From Candidatus Saccharibacteria bacterium UBA6209 (lineage in GTDB: Bacteria > Patescibacteriota > Saccharimonadia > Saccharimonadales > Saccharimonadaceae), in contig DISN01000005.1 in assembly GCA_002421965.1 (NCBI GenBank), positions 7,114 to 71,113 on the forward strand: a stretch of 64,000 nt of DNA, in the 5' to 3' direction. The notes under the pieces are model-generated. The model was not told where the DNA came from. It was given only the letters and a program-made list of their open reading frames with translations, and did no database searches. The position numbers were made by a program, and so were the translations under genes. Positions 47,416-57,186 of this stretch are shown here, piece after piece (the stretch's first letter is position 1; every line of letters begins with the position of its first letter).

Positions 47416-48867
47416 ATGTATCCGTGGGCACTGCGAAAAATTCATATCTCTTGGTTGATAGCGAGCTGCTGCACTGGCGTAGTGGTCGGGGTAATCGCAA
47501 GTATGTATGCACCTTATGGTCTGTTTTCTGGCACGCAGTGGCTACTGCTTGGCTGCGTATTGTTGCTTCCACTCGTGAAGCAACAGAGGCTATGGATGGT
47601 CGTGCTTGCGGTGCTTGCTGGCGTGATATTAGGATTGTGGCGAGCTGGTGTGGGTCAGGTGGGCATGGAGCAGTATGAAGGATTAGTGGGCGAGCGGGTT
47701 GAAGTGTCAGGGCGCATCACAGAAGATCCTGATATTGATAAGCGCGGCATGACCGTACTACGCCTTACTGACATTAACATATATGAGCGACAGTTGCCTG
47801 GTAATATTTGGGTGACCATGGCAAAAAATGATGCTCTCAGACGTAGCGACCGAGTGGTGGTCGATGGCAAAATGACGGATGGGTTTGGGTCATTTTCGGG
47901 TGCTATTTATCAGGCGGATATTGTCAAGGTTGAGCGACCGGTGCCAGGAGATGTGGCTGTTGGCGTGCGGGATTGGTTTGCTGAGCGAGTTAGGCTACAC
48001 GTGCCGGATCCCGAGGCTTCGTTGGGGCTAGGTTACTTGTTAGGACTCAGGCGATCATTGCCTGCTGGGCTGGTCGAGGCGCTGCAAGTTGCTGGCTTGA
48101 CGCATATTATTGTGGCAAGTGGGTATAACTTAACGATACTTGTTAGGCTGAGTCGAAGATTGTTCGTTCGGGTGTCGAAATATTTAGCGATGCTGTCGAG
48201 CACAGCGATGATACTGTGTTTTATGGCGGTGACTGGAATGAGCCCGAGTATGTCGCGTGCTGGGCTGGTGGCTGGGTTGAGTTTGGCGGCGTGGTACTAT
48301 GGTCGCAAGGTTCACCCGCTAGTGCTGCTACCTTTAGCGGCAGCGGTGACTTTAATAATAAACCCTAGTTTTGGCTGGAGCGACTTGGGCTGGCAGTTAA
48401 GTTTTGGAGCATTTGCTGGAGTGATTTTGTTAGCGCCGCTACTTCAGCGTTATTTCTTTGGCGATAAGCCGCCGGGTAATATTAGACAGATTTTGGGCGA
48501 GACGATATCGGCTCAGTTGATGACTTTGCCAATTTTGGTAATGGCTTTTGGGGTGATGAGTAATGTGGCGGTTATAGCGAATATTATGATATTGCCACTA
48601 GTACCTCTGGCGATGTTATTGGTGTTTTTGACGGGGATTCTGGCGACAATACCGGTTATCGGTATGTTGATTGCCTATCCGACGACTTGGCTGCTGAGCT
48701 ATATGGTCTGGGTTGCTGAGTGGACATCCTCAGTATCTTGGGCGCAGATGGAGGTTGAGATTGGTTGGTGGGTGACTGTAGCATTTTACATACTGCTGGG
48801 GTTGGCGATTTGGTATATGAAGCGAGCCACTGGATATAGGCTTGGAGATAGTAGCATTGTTGAGTGA
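47416..48867 (+). CDS. comEC: ComEC/Rec2 DNA-uptake channel (short form)
   Basis: 483 aa. An N-terminal OB-like outer segment with GERVEVSGRITEDPD and LPGNIWVTM is followed by the competence membrane domain with HIIVASGYNLTIL and GMSPSMSRAGLVAGL. It forms the inner-membrane pore for transforming DNA. The C-terminal metallo-beta-lactamase domain of many ComEC proteins is absent. TATAAT ends 6 nt before the ATG. Type IV pili, RecA and RuvABC are encoded within 17 kb. Confidence 0.9.
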   Translation: MYPWALRKIHISWLIASCCTGVVVGVIASMYAPYGLFSGTQWLLLGCVLLLPLVKQQRLWMVVLAVLAGVILGLWRAGVGQVGMEQYEGLVGERVEVSGRITEDPDIDKRGMTVLRLTDINIYERQLPGNIWVTMAKNDALRRSDRVVVDGKMTDGFGSFSGAIYQADIVKVERPVPGDVAVGVRDWFAERVRLHVPDPEASLGLGYLLGLRRSLPAGLVEALQVAGLTHIIVASGYNLTILVRLSRRLFVRVSKYLAMLSSTAMILCFMAVTGMSPSMSRAGLVAGLSLAAWYYGRKVHPLVLLPLAAAVTLIINPSFGWSDLGWQLSFGAFAGVILLAPLLQRYFFGDKPPGNIRQILGETISAQLMTLPILVMAFGVMSNVAVIANIMILPLVPLAMLLVFLTGILATIPVIGMLIAYPTTWLLSYMVWVAEWTSSVSWAQMEVEIGWWVTVAFYILLGLAIWYMKRATGYRLGDSSIVE

Positions 48868-48937
48868 TTTGCCAACACCGCTTAACAGATGTATAATAAT
48901 AGGCAAGTAAGATAACAACTTAATCTGGAGAAACGGT

Positions 48938-49660
48938 ATGTCAGGACATAGCAAATGGGCAAAAATTAAGCGTGACAAGGGCGCTAATGACGCAAAGCGT
49001 GGTGCTGTTTTTACTAAGCTTGGTAACCAGATTGCTATTGCTGCTCGTGGTGGTATCGATCCAACTATGAACTCGGCTTTGGCGCTAGCTATCGAGCGAG
49101 CCAAGGCGGCTAATATGCCAGGTACGAATATTCAGCGCGCAATTGACCGAGTGGCGGATAAAAACGCGGCGGTCATGGAAGAGATTGCCTATGAGGCGTA
49201 TGGCCCAGGCGGTGTCGGGATTATCATTGAAACAGCGACGGACAATCGTAACCGGACACTACCAGAGGTAAAAACGGCATTAGTAAAAAATGGCGGGCGT
49301 ATTGCCGACGCGGGAAGCGTGGCGTTTCAGTTTACGCGAAAAGGCGTAATTACCGTGGACGGCACGGGTGAGGATTTGCTTCTTGAGGTGCTAGATGCCG
49401 GAGCGGAGGACGCGGTCGAGGAAGATGGGGAGATTATCGTATACACTGACCTGAAGGACTTGGCGAGCGTGCGTTCCGCCTTAGTTGATAGAGGGGTGAA
49501 AGTAAAGGATGCCGAACTGCGATATATTGCAAATACACCAGTCGAAATAGCAGATCCTGAGGTGGCGCAGAAGCTTTTCAAAGTGCTTGACGCGCTTGAT
49601 GACTTGGACGACGTCGTAAATGTCCATACAAATGCGGATATTACAGCGGATATTGAATAA
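48938..49660 (+). CDS. yebC: YebC/PmpR-type protein
   Basis: 240 aa, full length. MSGHSKWAKIKRDKGANDAKRG at the N-terminus and AYEAYGPGGVGIIIE are diagnostic. The family is described as transcriptional regulators and, more recently, as ribosome-associated factors that ease proline-rich translation. CTGGAG ribosome site and a leader of about 40 nt from TATAAT near 48892. The gene sits two genes before ruvC, as in many bacteria. Confidence 0.95.
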   Translation: MSGHSKWAKIKRDKGANDAKRGAVFTKLGNQIAIAARGGIDPTMNSALALAIERAKAANMPGTNIQRAIDRVADKNAAVMEEIAYEAYGPGGVGIIIETATDNRNRTLPEVKTALVKNGGRIADAGSVAFQFTRKGVITVDGTGEDLLLEVLDAGAEDAVEEDGEIIVYTDLKDLASVRSALVDRGVKVKDAELRYIANTPVEIADPEVAQKLFKVLDALDDLDDVVNVHTNADITADIE

Positions 49661-49703
49661 CTGAAATCTTTTTTGCTATACTGCCAATAACAACATAAGC
49701 AGG

Positions 49704-51527
49704 ATGGGCATGATTATGAAAAAGTGCGGTATCGTTTCACTTATTTTCTCGTTAATCGTGTCGCTTGCCGCCCCAGCTGGGGTGGTTTTTGCGATGGATG
49801 AAGTAGAGGGAGTGACAGAGGAGGGTATTATTAGTACTGACAAAGAGGCTATACTAGCGGTAAATGTAGCTGCTGAGATTCCTGAGGCGCAGATTGAATC
49901 GGTTGAAACAGCCGTCTCTGAGATGACTCAGGCCACACTTGTAGATGAAACGGGTGCAGAGACTGCTTCTAGCCCCCAGCCGACTGTCACGACAGCCGCG
50001 GATGCGCCCATTGTGGCTGAGCCAGTAACAACTCCTCCGGCAATTATTACCTTATTTGATGTAAGTAGTACATTGGAATTTGTTGAAATGTATAATCAAT
50101 CGGGCTCGCCGCTAGACATCTCGAAATTGACCCTGAAGTATAGTGCGGGTAATCAGGCATGCGAGACGGCTGTGAACGACACGGGCTATGTGCTGCCGGC
50201 GGAATACTTTCTGGTTGTTTCGCCGACCTCCGCCAGTCGCGAGCAGCGGACATTCACGGCTGAGTGTTTGTTTGATGGCGATGTGACGCGGGTGGAGGTA
50301 TTTTATGAGGGGAATCGCATACAGCTTATTGATCAGATTGGCAGTGCTTCGTCTCAATGGATGGCGCATAAGAGTGCGTGGTACTTTTCGAATAGTGGTG
50401 CGAACAAGATAGGTGATCGTAAATCATTTTCTGTTATAAAACAGTCGGGAAGTTTTGAGGCTGATTACAGTGTTATTGCGGTGGGTGTCGTTGAAGCGAC
50501 GGGACTTCGCGATAGTGACATGTATCATCCGCCAGATTCAACCGATGGCCTGATGATAGTTGAGATCTTGTCTAATTCTCGTAGCTGTAGTCCTGGTGAT
50601 ATGGGCGAGGACTGTGAAGATTATATTAAACTGTATAATTCGTCGGATAAGCCTGTTGATTTGGCGAAATATCGCATTAGAACTGGTGCGCGCACGGCAA
50701 ATGCGACGACGACTACGTCATATACTTGGCACGAACCGACCATTCATCCGTATCGTGATGAGCTAATACTGACTGAGGGTTCATACTTTACATTACGCAT
50801 GCGCAATGACGGCGTAGCGCTGTCACTTGCAAACAAAGAGGGAAATATTTGGATAGAAGATTACTTTGGGGTAGTGTCGTATCAGGAGGTCTCTTATGCG
50901 GGCATGGATTTAGCGGCTGCGCGGGATAGGACGTGGGCATATGACGAGACGGACGGAACGTGGAAGTTTGGGCTAGCCTCTCCTGACAAGGCAAATATGT
51001 TTCCGATGGAAGAGGTAGTAGCTAGCAGTACGGGTGACTCAACACTCAAACCGTGTCGTGATGATCAATATCGTTCAGAGGAGACTAACCGTTGCCGTAA
51101 TATCTCGACCGGCTCGACGCTGGCGCCATGCAAGGAGGGTCAATATCGGTCGGAGGAGACGAATCGGTGCCGGTCGATTGCTAGCGCTGCGGCGAGCGTG
51201 CTAAAACCTTGTGCGGACGATCAGTTCCGCAACCCTGAAACTAATCGTTGTAAAAAGATAGCCAGTGTCGACGAGTTGGTCGATTGTGGTGAGGGTAGGG
51301 AGCGAAATCCTGAGACTAATCGTTGCCGGAATGTACTATCAGCAGCAATGCCAGTCGCTGGATTTGCACCAGAAATAGTCACCGAAACGGCCACTGGGAT
51401 GATGGGCTGGTGGGTGGCTGGCGGCGTGTCTTTGGCGGCGGTTAGCTATGGTGTGTGGCAATGGCGTTTTGAGATTAGCCGTCTGACCAAGAAAACTGCG
51501 GCCTATTTTACCTCCAGGGGTAAGTAA
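49704..51527 (+). CDS. Surface protein with lamin-tail-like domains and Cys repeats
   Basis: 607 aa. Signal peptide (about 1-30), Thr/Ala/Glu-rich linker, two lamin-tail-like beta domains (about 112-210 and 280-430; second starts MIVEILSNS), then four repeats of the form PC-x4-QYRSEETNRCR (about 447-555), and a C-terminal TM helix (near 568-588) with a basic tail. Lamin-tail domains in bacteria occur in secreted, wall-bound proteins. Each Cys repeat holds two Cys, probably disulfide-bonded. Start could also be at 49713 or 49716. Confidence 0.75.
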   Translation: MGMIMKKCGIVSLIFSLIVSLAAPAGVVFAMDEVEGVTEEGIISTDKEAILAVNVAAEIPEAQIESVETAVSEMTQATLVDETGAETASSPQPTVTTAADAPIVAEPVTTPPAIITLFDVSSTLEFVEMYNQSGSPLDISKLTLKYSAGNQACETAVNDTGYVLPAEYFLVVSPTSASREQRTFTAECLFDGDVTRVEVFYEGNRIQLIDQIGSASSQWMAHKSAWYFSNSGANKIGDRKSFSVIKQSGSFEADYSVIAVGVVEATGLRDSDMYHPPDSTDGLMIVEILSNSRSCSPGDMGEDCEDYIKLYNSSDKPVDLAKYRIRTGARTANATTTTSYTWHEPTIHPYRDELILTEGSYFTLRMRNDGVALSLANKEGNIWIEDYFGVVSYQEVSYAGMDLAAARDRTWAYDETDGTWKFGLASPDKANMFPMEEVVASSTGDSTLKPCRDDQYRSEETNRCRNISTGSTLAPCKEGQYRSEETNRCRSIASAAASVLKPCADDQFRNPETNRCKKIASVDELVDCGEGRERNPETNRCRNVLSAAMPVAGFAPEIVTETATGMMGWWVAGGVSLAAVSYGVWQWRFEISRLTKKTAAYFTSRGK

Positions 51528-51541
51528 TATACAATTGGTGT

Positions 51542-52015
51542 ATGAGAATAATTGGGATAGATCCCGGAACTGGTATTTTGGGATTTGGTGTAATTGAAGT
51601 AGACGCCAGGGGTAACCCAAAGATGATAACTGCTGGAGTAATTACGACACCAGCGCATACGCCGCTCGATGATAGATTACTCGAGATATTTGACAGCTTG
51701 ACCGAGATAATTGCTGAGACTAACCCAGAAGTTATGTCAATTGAAAAGCTGTTCTTCGCACAAAATGTCACGACTGCTATTTCTGTGTCCCATGCCAGGG
51801 GCGTGGCTATGCTTACTGGCAAGCAGGCAGGGCTAGAGATTGCCGAGTATACTCCGTTGCAAATCAAGCAGACACTGACCGGTTATGGCCGTGCTAGTAA
51901 GAAACAGATGCAAGAAATGGTCAAGCTACAGCTCGGGTTAAATAACATGCCAAAGCCAGACGATGCGGCCGATGGTTTGGCTGCCGCAATTACTCATTCG
52001 CTCATGAGTCGATAA
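51542..52015 (+). CDS. ruvC: Holliday junction resolvase RuvC
   Basis: 157 aa. RIIGIDPGTGILGFG contains the first catalytic Asp (D7), SIEKLFF the Glu and PDDAADGLAAAI the last acids. It cuts Holliday junctions with RuvAB. TACAAT ends 6 nt before the ATG. RuvA and RuvB follow after one intervening PBP gene. Confidence 0.96.
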   Translation: MRIIGIDPGTGILGFGVIEVDARGNPKMITAGVITTPAHTPLDDRLLEIFDSLTEIIAETNPEVMSIEKLFFAQNVTTAISVSHARGVAMLTGKQAGLEIAEYTPLQIKQTLTGYGRASKKQMQEMVKLQLGLNNMPKPDDAADGLAAAITHSLMSR

Positions 52016-52032
52016 AATGGTAAAATATAACT

Positions 52033-54267
52033 ATGGTAAAAAGGAAATCTGCTATTTCAAAGAAGCAGTTTGCAAAACGAAGCCGTCACCCGCTGCCAAG
52101 GCGGATTAAGTGGTGGCTACGCACTAAGTGGCAGTGGTTTAAGCAGCTAAAATGGTGGCAGAAGGCCATGCTTATAGGTATGCCGATAATCATTTTTGTT
52201 TTGGTTATTCCATTGATTATGTATGCTTATTTTGCGACGACCATGGGCGACATGGAGACGTTGATGAACCGTAAAAATACTGGAGTAGTGCTTCGTGATA
52301 TTCATGGAGAGACTTTTTATAGCACCGGTACTGCGGAGCACCGTGATATTGTACCGCTCGATAATATCTCGAAGTATATGCAGCAGGCGGTGGTGGCTAG
52401 CGAAGATCGTAATTTCTATGAACATGGTGGATTTTCAATACTAAGTACGTTCAGGGCTTTTTATGGCTATGTATTTTCGGGAAGTGGTGAATTTGGTGGA
52501 TCGACCCTAACCCAGCAGCTGGCAAAGATGACGGTATTGTCTTCAGAAAGAAGTTTTTTACGTCAGTATCAGGCTTTTTCGGTGGCAGCCGCAATTGAGC
52601 AGCGCTACAGCAAGGATGAAATTCTGGCGATGTATCTAAATTCGGTGTATTTTGGTGAGAATTCATTTGGCGTTGATCGGGCGGCTAAGGTTTATTTTAA
52701 TAAGAAACCAGCCGACCTGTCACTGGCCGAGAGCGCAATGCTAGTCGGTCTCTTGCCGGCTCCAAGCGCTTACTCGCCAATTAGTGGTGATGCCGACAAG
52801 GCCGTAAAGCGTCAAACCGAAGTTCTGTCCAGGATGGTTCGCGGCAAAATGATAAGCGAAGACGACAAGCAGGCCGCTTTAGCTGAGCAGCTAGCACTTC
52901 AAGGTCCAACAGTGATAGTGAACGATGCTCCGCATTTTACCGAGATGGTTTTGGTTGAGCTCTACGATAAGTACGGCGAGGAGAGAGTGGCACGATCGGG
53001 ATTTCAGGTGACAACTACTCTTGATTTGACCTTGCAGAGGGCGGCGCTCGCCAGCATTGCTAGCCAAAAAACCTACATCGAGAGAATGGGCGGCTCTAAT
53101 GCTGGAGTGATTGCCGTAGACCCAAAGACTGGTGAAATCCGTGCGCTAGTGGGCAGCGTAGACTACAGTAACGAGGAGTGGGGCAAGGTAAATATGGCAA
53201 CCGCAAAGCGTCAGCCAGGCAGTACTTTTAAGCCAATTTACTATGCCGCCGCCTTGGCCGACGGAGTGGTTACACCGGCAACAATTATTCGCGACGAGCC
53301 AATTAATATTGGCGGCTGGCAGCCGCAAAATGCCACGCGACGTTATTATGGAAACGTAACGGTTCGCCAGGCACTAGCTAGATCATTAAATATACCATCG
53401 ATTAAAATAATGCAGGACTATGGTCTAGAGAAGTCGATTGAGGCTGCCAAGTCTCTGGGTATAACCTCTTTGGATAAAGACCCTAGCGAATACGGTTTAT
53501 CGATAGCTATCGGCTCTGCCGAGGTGCCGCTGCAGCAGATGACTAATGCCTATGCGGCGTTTGCTGATGGCGGCAATGTTCGAAAAAATACGTCAATCCA
53601 AGAGATTAAGGACAAGTTAAATAGTAGTATCTACAAGCATGCGTCTACTGCGAAAAGGGGTATCTCTGAGCAAGGAGCTTACCTAGTCTCGAATATTTTG
53701 GCGGATCAGTCAGCTAGGTCGTTCATGTTCGGCTCTAGCTTAAATATTTCTGGCAAGACGGTCGCAGTTAAGACCGGTACCACTGACGATAATCGAGACG
53801 CCTGGGCTATTGGCTATACTCCAGATATTGCTATTGGTGTATGGGTTGGCAATAATGACAATTCAACGATGGTTAGTGGTGGTGCTGATATGGCGGGTCC
53901 AATCTGGAGGTCTACGATGACCGTGGCTATCGGTGGCGCTACTCCGAGTTTCTCTAGGCCGCTAAATATTGTTGAGCGATATGTGTGCTATGGCGGCGGA
54001 TTGGCTAACACGTGGGGGTCTAACACCTATACTGAGCTATTTCTGTCTACGGCACTTCCGACTGAGAGCTGTTCTGCTGCGGTGCCTCGGCCCGATCCTG
54101 AGCCTGAGCCTGAGCCTGTTACGCCTCCCACTGAAGACGAGGAGGAGCTTGATTCCGATGATGATACTGATGATCCTAGTGAGCCTTCTAGCCCGCCCCC
54201 AACCACGCCAACCAGTCCAACTAATCCAACCAATACCTCTGCGCCAACGCCTCGGTCCCTAAGGTGA
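52033..54267 (+). CDS. Class A penicillin-binding protein (PBP1A-like)
   Basis: 744 aa. N-terminal basic region and TM (about 46-70), GT51 glycosyltransferase with VASEDRNFYEHGG (catalytic Glu near 124) and GSTLTQQLAK, then a transpeptidase with SxxK as STFK (Ser near 397), SLN and KTGTT (near 581). A tail of about 60 residues is rich in Pro, Glu, Asp and Thr (PEPEPEP, PTSPTNPTN). It polymerises and crosslinks peptidoglycan. TAAAAT ends 6 nt before the ATG. Confidence 0.95.
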   Translation: MVKRKSAISKKQFAKRSRHPLPRRIKWWLRTKWQWFKQLKWWQKAMLIGMPIIIFVLVIPLIMYAYFATTMGDMETLMNRKNTGVVLRDIHGETFYSTGTAEHRDIVPLDNISKYMQQAVVASEDRNFYEHGGFSILSTFRAFYGYVFSGSGEFGGSTLTQQLAKMTVLSSERSFLRQYQAFSVAAAIEQRYSKDEILAMYLNSVYFGENSFGVDRAAKVYFNKKPADLSLAESAMLVGLLPAPSAYSPISGDADKAVKRQTEVLSRMVRGKMISEDDKQAALAEQLALQGPTVIVNDAPHFTEMVLVELYDKYGEERVARSGFQVTTTLDLTLQRAALASIASQKTYIERMGGSNAGVIAVDPKTGEIRALVGSVDYSNEEWGKVNMATAKRQPGSTFKPIYYAAALADGVVTPATIIRDEPINIGGWQPQNATRRYYGNVTVRQALARSLNIPSIKIMQDYGLEKSIEAAKSLGITSLDKDPSEYGLSIAIGSAEVPLQQMTNAYAAFADGGNVRKNTSIQEIKDKLNSSIYKHASTAKRGISEQGAYLVSNILADQSARSFMFGSSLNISGKTVAVKTGTTDDNRDAWAIGYTPDIAIGVWVGNNDNSTMVSGGADMAGPIWRSTMTVAIGGATPSFSRPLNIVERYVCYGGGLANTWGSNTYTELFLSTALPTESCSAAVPRPDPEPEPEPVTPPTEDEEELDSDDDTDDPSEPSSPPPTTPTSPTNPTNTSAPTPRSLR

Positions 54268-54279
54268 TACAATAGATAT

Positions 54280-54855
54280 ATGATAGCGCATATTTTTGGT
54301 ATAGTGGCTGAGAAATTCTTGGGATCAATAATTATTGATGTTGGTGGTGTTGGCTATGAGGTTTCTGTCGCTTCTGGTGATTTCGATAAAGTAACGCTTG
54401 GGCAAGAGGTTAAGTTTTATACCCATCATCATATAAGGGAGCAGTCGCAGGAGCTTTTTGGATTCTCTTCTTTGGCTGCAAAAAAGTTATTTCAACTGTT
54501 GATTACTGTTCAGGGTGTTGGCCCAAAAGCGGCACTTTCGATATTGGGCCTGAGTGATTCTGAGAATGTTCGAAATGCCATAGCCAACGCCGATAGTGCG
54601 TTTATACAGAAGGCGAGTGGCGTGGGTAAGAAAACTGCCGAGCGTGTGGTGGTCGATCTTTCTGACAAGGTTGGTCTGCCGACTCATTATGGTCGTCACG
54701 ACGAGCCTGCTCAAGCTGAGCTAAATACTTCTGATGAAGCTTTGGAAGCGCTAATGGCGCTTGGCTATACGCTAGCCGATGCTACTAAGGCGCTTGAGGG
54801 CATAGATGCAAGCTTGCCGACTGGAAAACGAGTCACGGAGGCCCTTAAGGGATAG
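54280..54855 (+). CDS. ruvA: Holliday junction DNA helicase subunit RuvA
   Basis: 191 aa. OB-fold N-terminus (1-62), two HhH motifs VQGVGPKAALSIL and ASGVGKKTAERVV, and a C-terminal UBA-like domain III. It binds the four-way junction and loads RuvB. TACAAT ends 6 nt before the ATG; ruvB begins 3 nt after its stop. Confidence 0.95.
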   Translation: MIAHIFGIVAEKFLGSIIIDVGGVGYEVSVASGDFDKVTLGQEVKFYTHHHIREQSQELFGFSSLAAKKLFQLLITVQGVGPKAALSILGLSDSENVRNAIANADSAFIQKASGVGKKTAERVVVDLSDKVGLPTHYGRHDEPAQAELNTSDEALEALMALGYTLADATKALEGIDASLPTGKRVTEALKG

Positions 54856-54858
54856 CTT

Positions 54859-55860
54859 ATGGTGGTTCAGAGGATTATTGATGCGGCTAATCACGAGGAC
54901 GATACTGACGAGCAGATTATCGAGATTACTTTGCGGCCACAGAAATTCGATGATTACGTTGGACAAGAGCGATTAAAGAAAAACTTAAAGTTAGCAATCG
55001 AAGCTGCTAAAAAGCGCGATGAACCGATTGATCATGTGTTGCTTTATGGTCCACCAGGACTAGGTAAGACTACGATGGCTAGTGTGATTGCGAATGAGAT
55101 GGGCGCGGGTTTTAGAATTACCAGTGGTCCGGCTATTGAGAGAGCTGGAGATCTAGCGAGTATTCTGACTAATCTCCAGGATGGCGACATCTTGTTTATT
55201 GATGAAATCCACCGCCTTAGCAGGGCGGTTGAAGAGGTGCTATATAGTGCAATGGAGGATTTTAAGCTAGATATTGTGATCGGTAAGGGCCCAGCGGCCA
55301 GGTCTATTCGGTTGGATTTGCCAAAATTTACAATCATTGGCGCAACGACTCGCACCGGTAGTTTGGCGGCACCGCTGAGGGATCGATTTGGGCATATTTA
55401 TCGTCTTGAATTCTATACCCCAGAGGAGATATCAAGAATAATTGAGCGTACCTCACAAATACTAGAGACTAAAATTCATCAATCTTCGGCGCAGATACTG
55501 TCTACTCGAGCTCGCCTAACCCCCAGGATAGCCAATCGGCTACTCAAGAGGGTTAGGGATTTTGCAGATGTGAACGGTGATGGAATTATTGATGATGTGG
55601 CAACAAAAAAAGCACTTGCTATGCTAGAGATAGACGAGCTTGGGCTTGATCCTGCAGATCGAAATCTGCTCTTGAGCATGATCGATAACTACGGAGATAG
55701 TCCGGTTGGCTTGACAACTCTGGCGGCTTTAACGGGCGACGAGGCGACAACTATTGAAGATTTCTACGAGCCGTACTTACTGCAAATTGGGTTTATAGAA
55801 AAGACGCCAAGGGGTAGGCGAGTGACGCCAAAAGCCAAAAGCCATCTGCTAAAAGACTGA
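54859..55860 (+). CDS. ruvB: Holliday junction DNA helicase subunit RuvB
   Basis: 333 aa. AAA+ ATPase with Walker A GPPGLGKTTMA (near 65), Walker B FIDEIHRL, sensor GATTRTGSLAAPLRDRFG and a C-terminal winged helix. It is the branch-migration motor with RuvA. It ends with TGA, supporting standard stop-codon use. Confidence 0.97.
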   Translation: MVVQRIIDAANHEDDTDEQIIEITLRPQKFDDYVGQERLKKNLKLAIEAAKKRDEPIDHVLLYGPPGLGKTTMASVIANEMGAGFRITSGPAIERAGDLASILTNLQDGDILFIDEIHRLSRAVEEVLYSAMEDFKLDIVIGKGPAARSIRLDLPKFTIIGATTRTGSLAAPLRDRFGHIYRLEFYTPEEISRIIERTSQILETKIHQSSAQILSTRARLTPRIANRLLKRVRDFADVNGDGIIDDVATKKALAMLEIDELGLDPADRNLLLSMIDNYGDSPVGLTTLAALTGDEATTIEDFYEPYLLQIGFIEKTPRGRRVTPKAKSHLLKD

Positions 55861-55880
55861 TTTATGATATAATTTAGTCT

Positions 55881-56729
55881 ATGAATCCAGAGGAAGTGGA
55901 AAATTCAACTAAGCCAGCCGCCTATGATCCAGAGGGTCGACCGCTTTATTATCACCCGCCCGTTGATATGCCTGCACCAGTCCAGGCGGAGCCAGCGCAA
56001 CAAAAGGTGCGATCCCACATTACGACTCGACCCGATAGGATAGAGGGGCATAATTTTAATCCACAAATACGAGCACAGTATGCCAATGAGCCCGACACGG
56101 TTCACGCGCATCGACCCATGGAGCCAGAGAAGCGGGAGATAAGTGAAGGTCTAATGCAGAAATACCGCGAGTCAAAAGAGAAATACCCATATCTTAATTT
56201 GAGCGAAGGTGAGTTTGTGATATTAGACATCAAGCGTCATCCGATTGGTATGCTTATACCGATTATCGTTACCTTCGCTCTGCTGATGGCAATTTTTGTA
56301 TTCGGATCTTTTTATCCGTCTATGTATGACGCCGCTGCTGGCACAATTATGCCATCGATACCTGCGATGTTTGGTATATTGCTACTAATATCGGCGCTAG
56401 TTGTCCTGGGCGGTGCTGTTGCCTTGTGGGTTTACTTGCAGAATCAGTTTTTTATGACAAATGAGAGTGTTGTTCAGGAGATCCAAGATAGTCTATTTAT
56501 GAGGAGAGAGCAGACAGTTAGCTTAGGTAGTATCGAGGATGCAAGTTTTAAGCAAAATGGAATACTGCAGACGGTGCTAGATTATGGGACGATTAGGCTG
56601 AGTACCGAGGGCCAAGAGACGACGTACGTGTTTAGGTACGTGGCACACCCCAAGAAGCAAATTGCTACGCTAAATAATGCTATTGAGGCATTTAAAAACG
56701 GTCGCCCGGTGGATCCATTTGAGGATTAG
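55881..56729 (+). CDS. Membrane protein with bacterial PH-like domain
   Basis: 282 aa. A Pro-rich cytoplasmic N-terminus (1-100), two TM helices (about 127-150 and 168-192) and a C-terminal bPH_2 (DUF304) domain with NQFFMTNESVVQEIQDSLF and LGSIEDASFKQNG. The function of these proteins is not established. TATAAT ends 7 nt before the ATG. Confidence 0.82.
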   Translation: MNPEEVENSTKPAAYDPEGRPLYYHPPVDMPAPVQAEPAQQKVRSHITTRPDRIEGHNFNPQIRAQYANEPDTVHAHRPMEPEKREISEGLMQKYRESKEKYPYLNLSEGEFVILDIKRHPIGMLIPIIVTFALLMAIFVFGSFYPSMYDAAAGTIMPSIPAMFGILLLISALVVLGGAVALWVYLQNQFFMTNESVVQEIQDSLFMRREQTVSLGSIEDASFKQNGILQTVLDYGTIRLSTEGQETTYVFRYVAHPKKQIATLNNAIEAFKNGRPVDPFED

Positions 56730-56732
56730 TTG

Positions 56733-57122
56733 CTAGTTGTTTCGATTGGTTTTTACGAAATCATCTTCGTTGTCTAAGATTGCACGAAGCTTGTACGACT
56801 TACACTTTCCGTCATTGCAGTTTGTTGGCTCGTATCTGTATGATGAATCGCTCTCACCGAGTGCCACGCCGGACGGGTCAGTCAATAGTGACGGATCCAT
56901 TGTTTTTAGGGTGTCCTTGTCGATAGACTCTGGATAGTATTTGTTGTTCGGATAAAATGACTCCTCTAGGCTGTAGTAGATTGCATTTATGGCAACCTTT
57001 TTTTGACTATTGGTATTTTCTGAGCCAATACGCTGAATTTGAAGCAGCAGCACTACACCGGCAACGATTAAAAATGTGCTAAGCACGATCAATTCTATAA
57101 CAGTAAACCCCTGTTTTCTCAT
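56733..57122 (-). CDS. Type IV pilin-like protein
   Basis: 129 aa from the ATG at 57122, where minus-strand TACAAT ends 6 nt upstream. MRKQGFTVIELIV is a class III prepilin signal: cleavage after Gly5, then Phe and conserved Glu at +5 of the mature chain. A hydrophobic helix leads to a soluble domain with a Cys pair (NCNDGKC). It could be a major or minor pilin for the system at 59-64 kb, and would be processed by a prepilin peptidase not encoded in this window. Confidence 0.88.
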   Translation of the reverse strand: MRKQGFTVIELIVLSTFLIVAGVVLLLQIQRIGSENTNSQKKVAINAIYYSLEESFYPNNKYYPESIDKDTLKTMDPSLLTDPSGVALGESDSSYRYEPTNCNDGKCKSYKLRAILDNEDDFVKTNRNN

Positions 57123-57186
57123 AGGTCTATTGTAGCAAATTTTTGGCATAAAAGGTACAATAAGTATATAAGTCAAAGGGGGAGAT

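Noticed and set aside
54027..54272. Minus-strand Ser/Gly/Val-rich ORF opposite the PBP1A tail
   Set aside because: It is the antisense shadow of the Pro/Glu/Asp-rich repeat codons; no independent signals.
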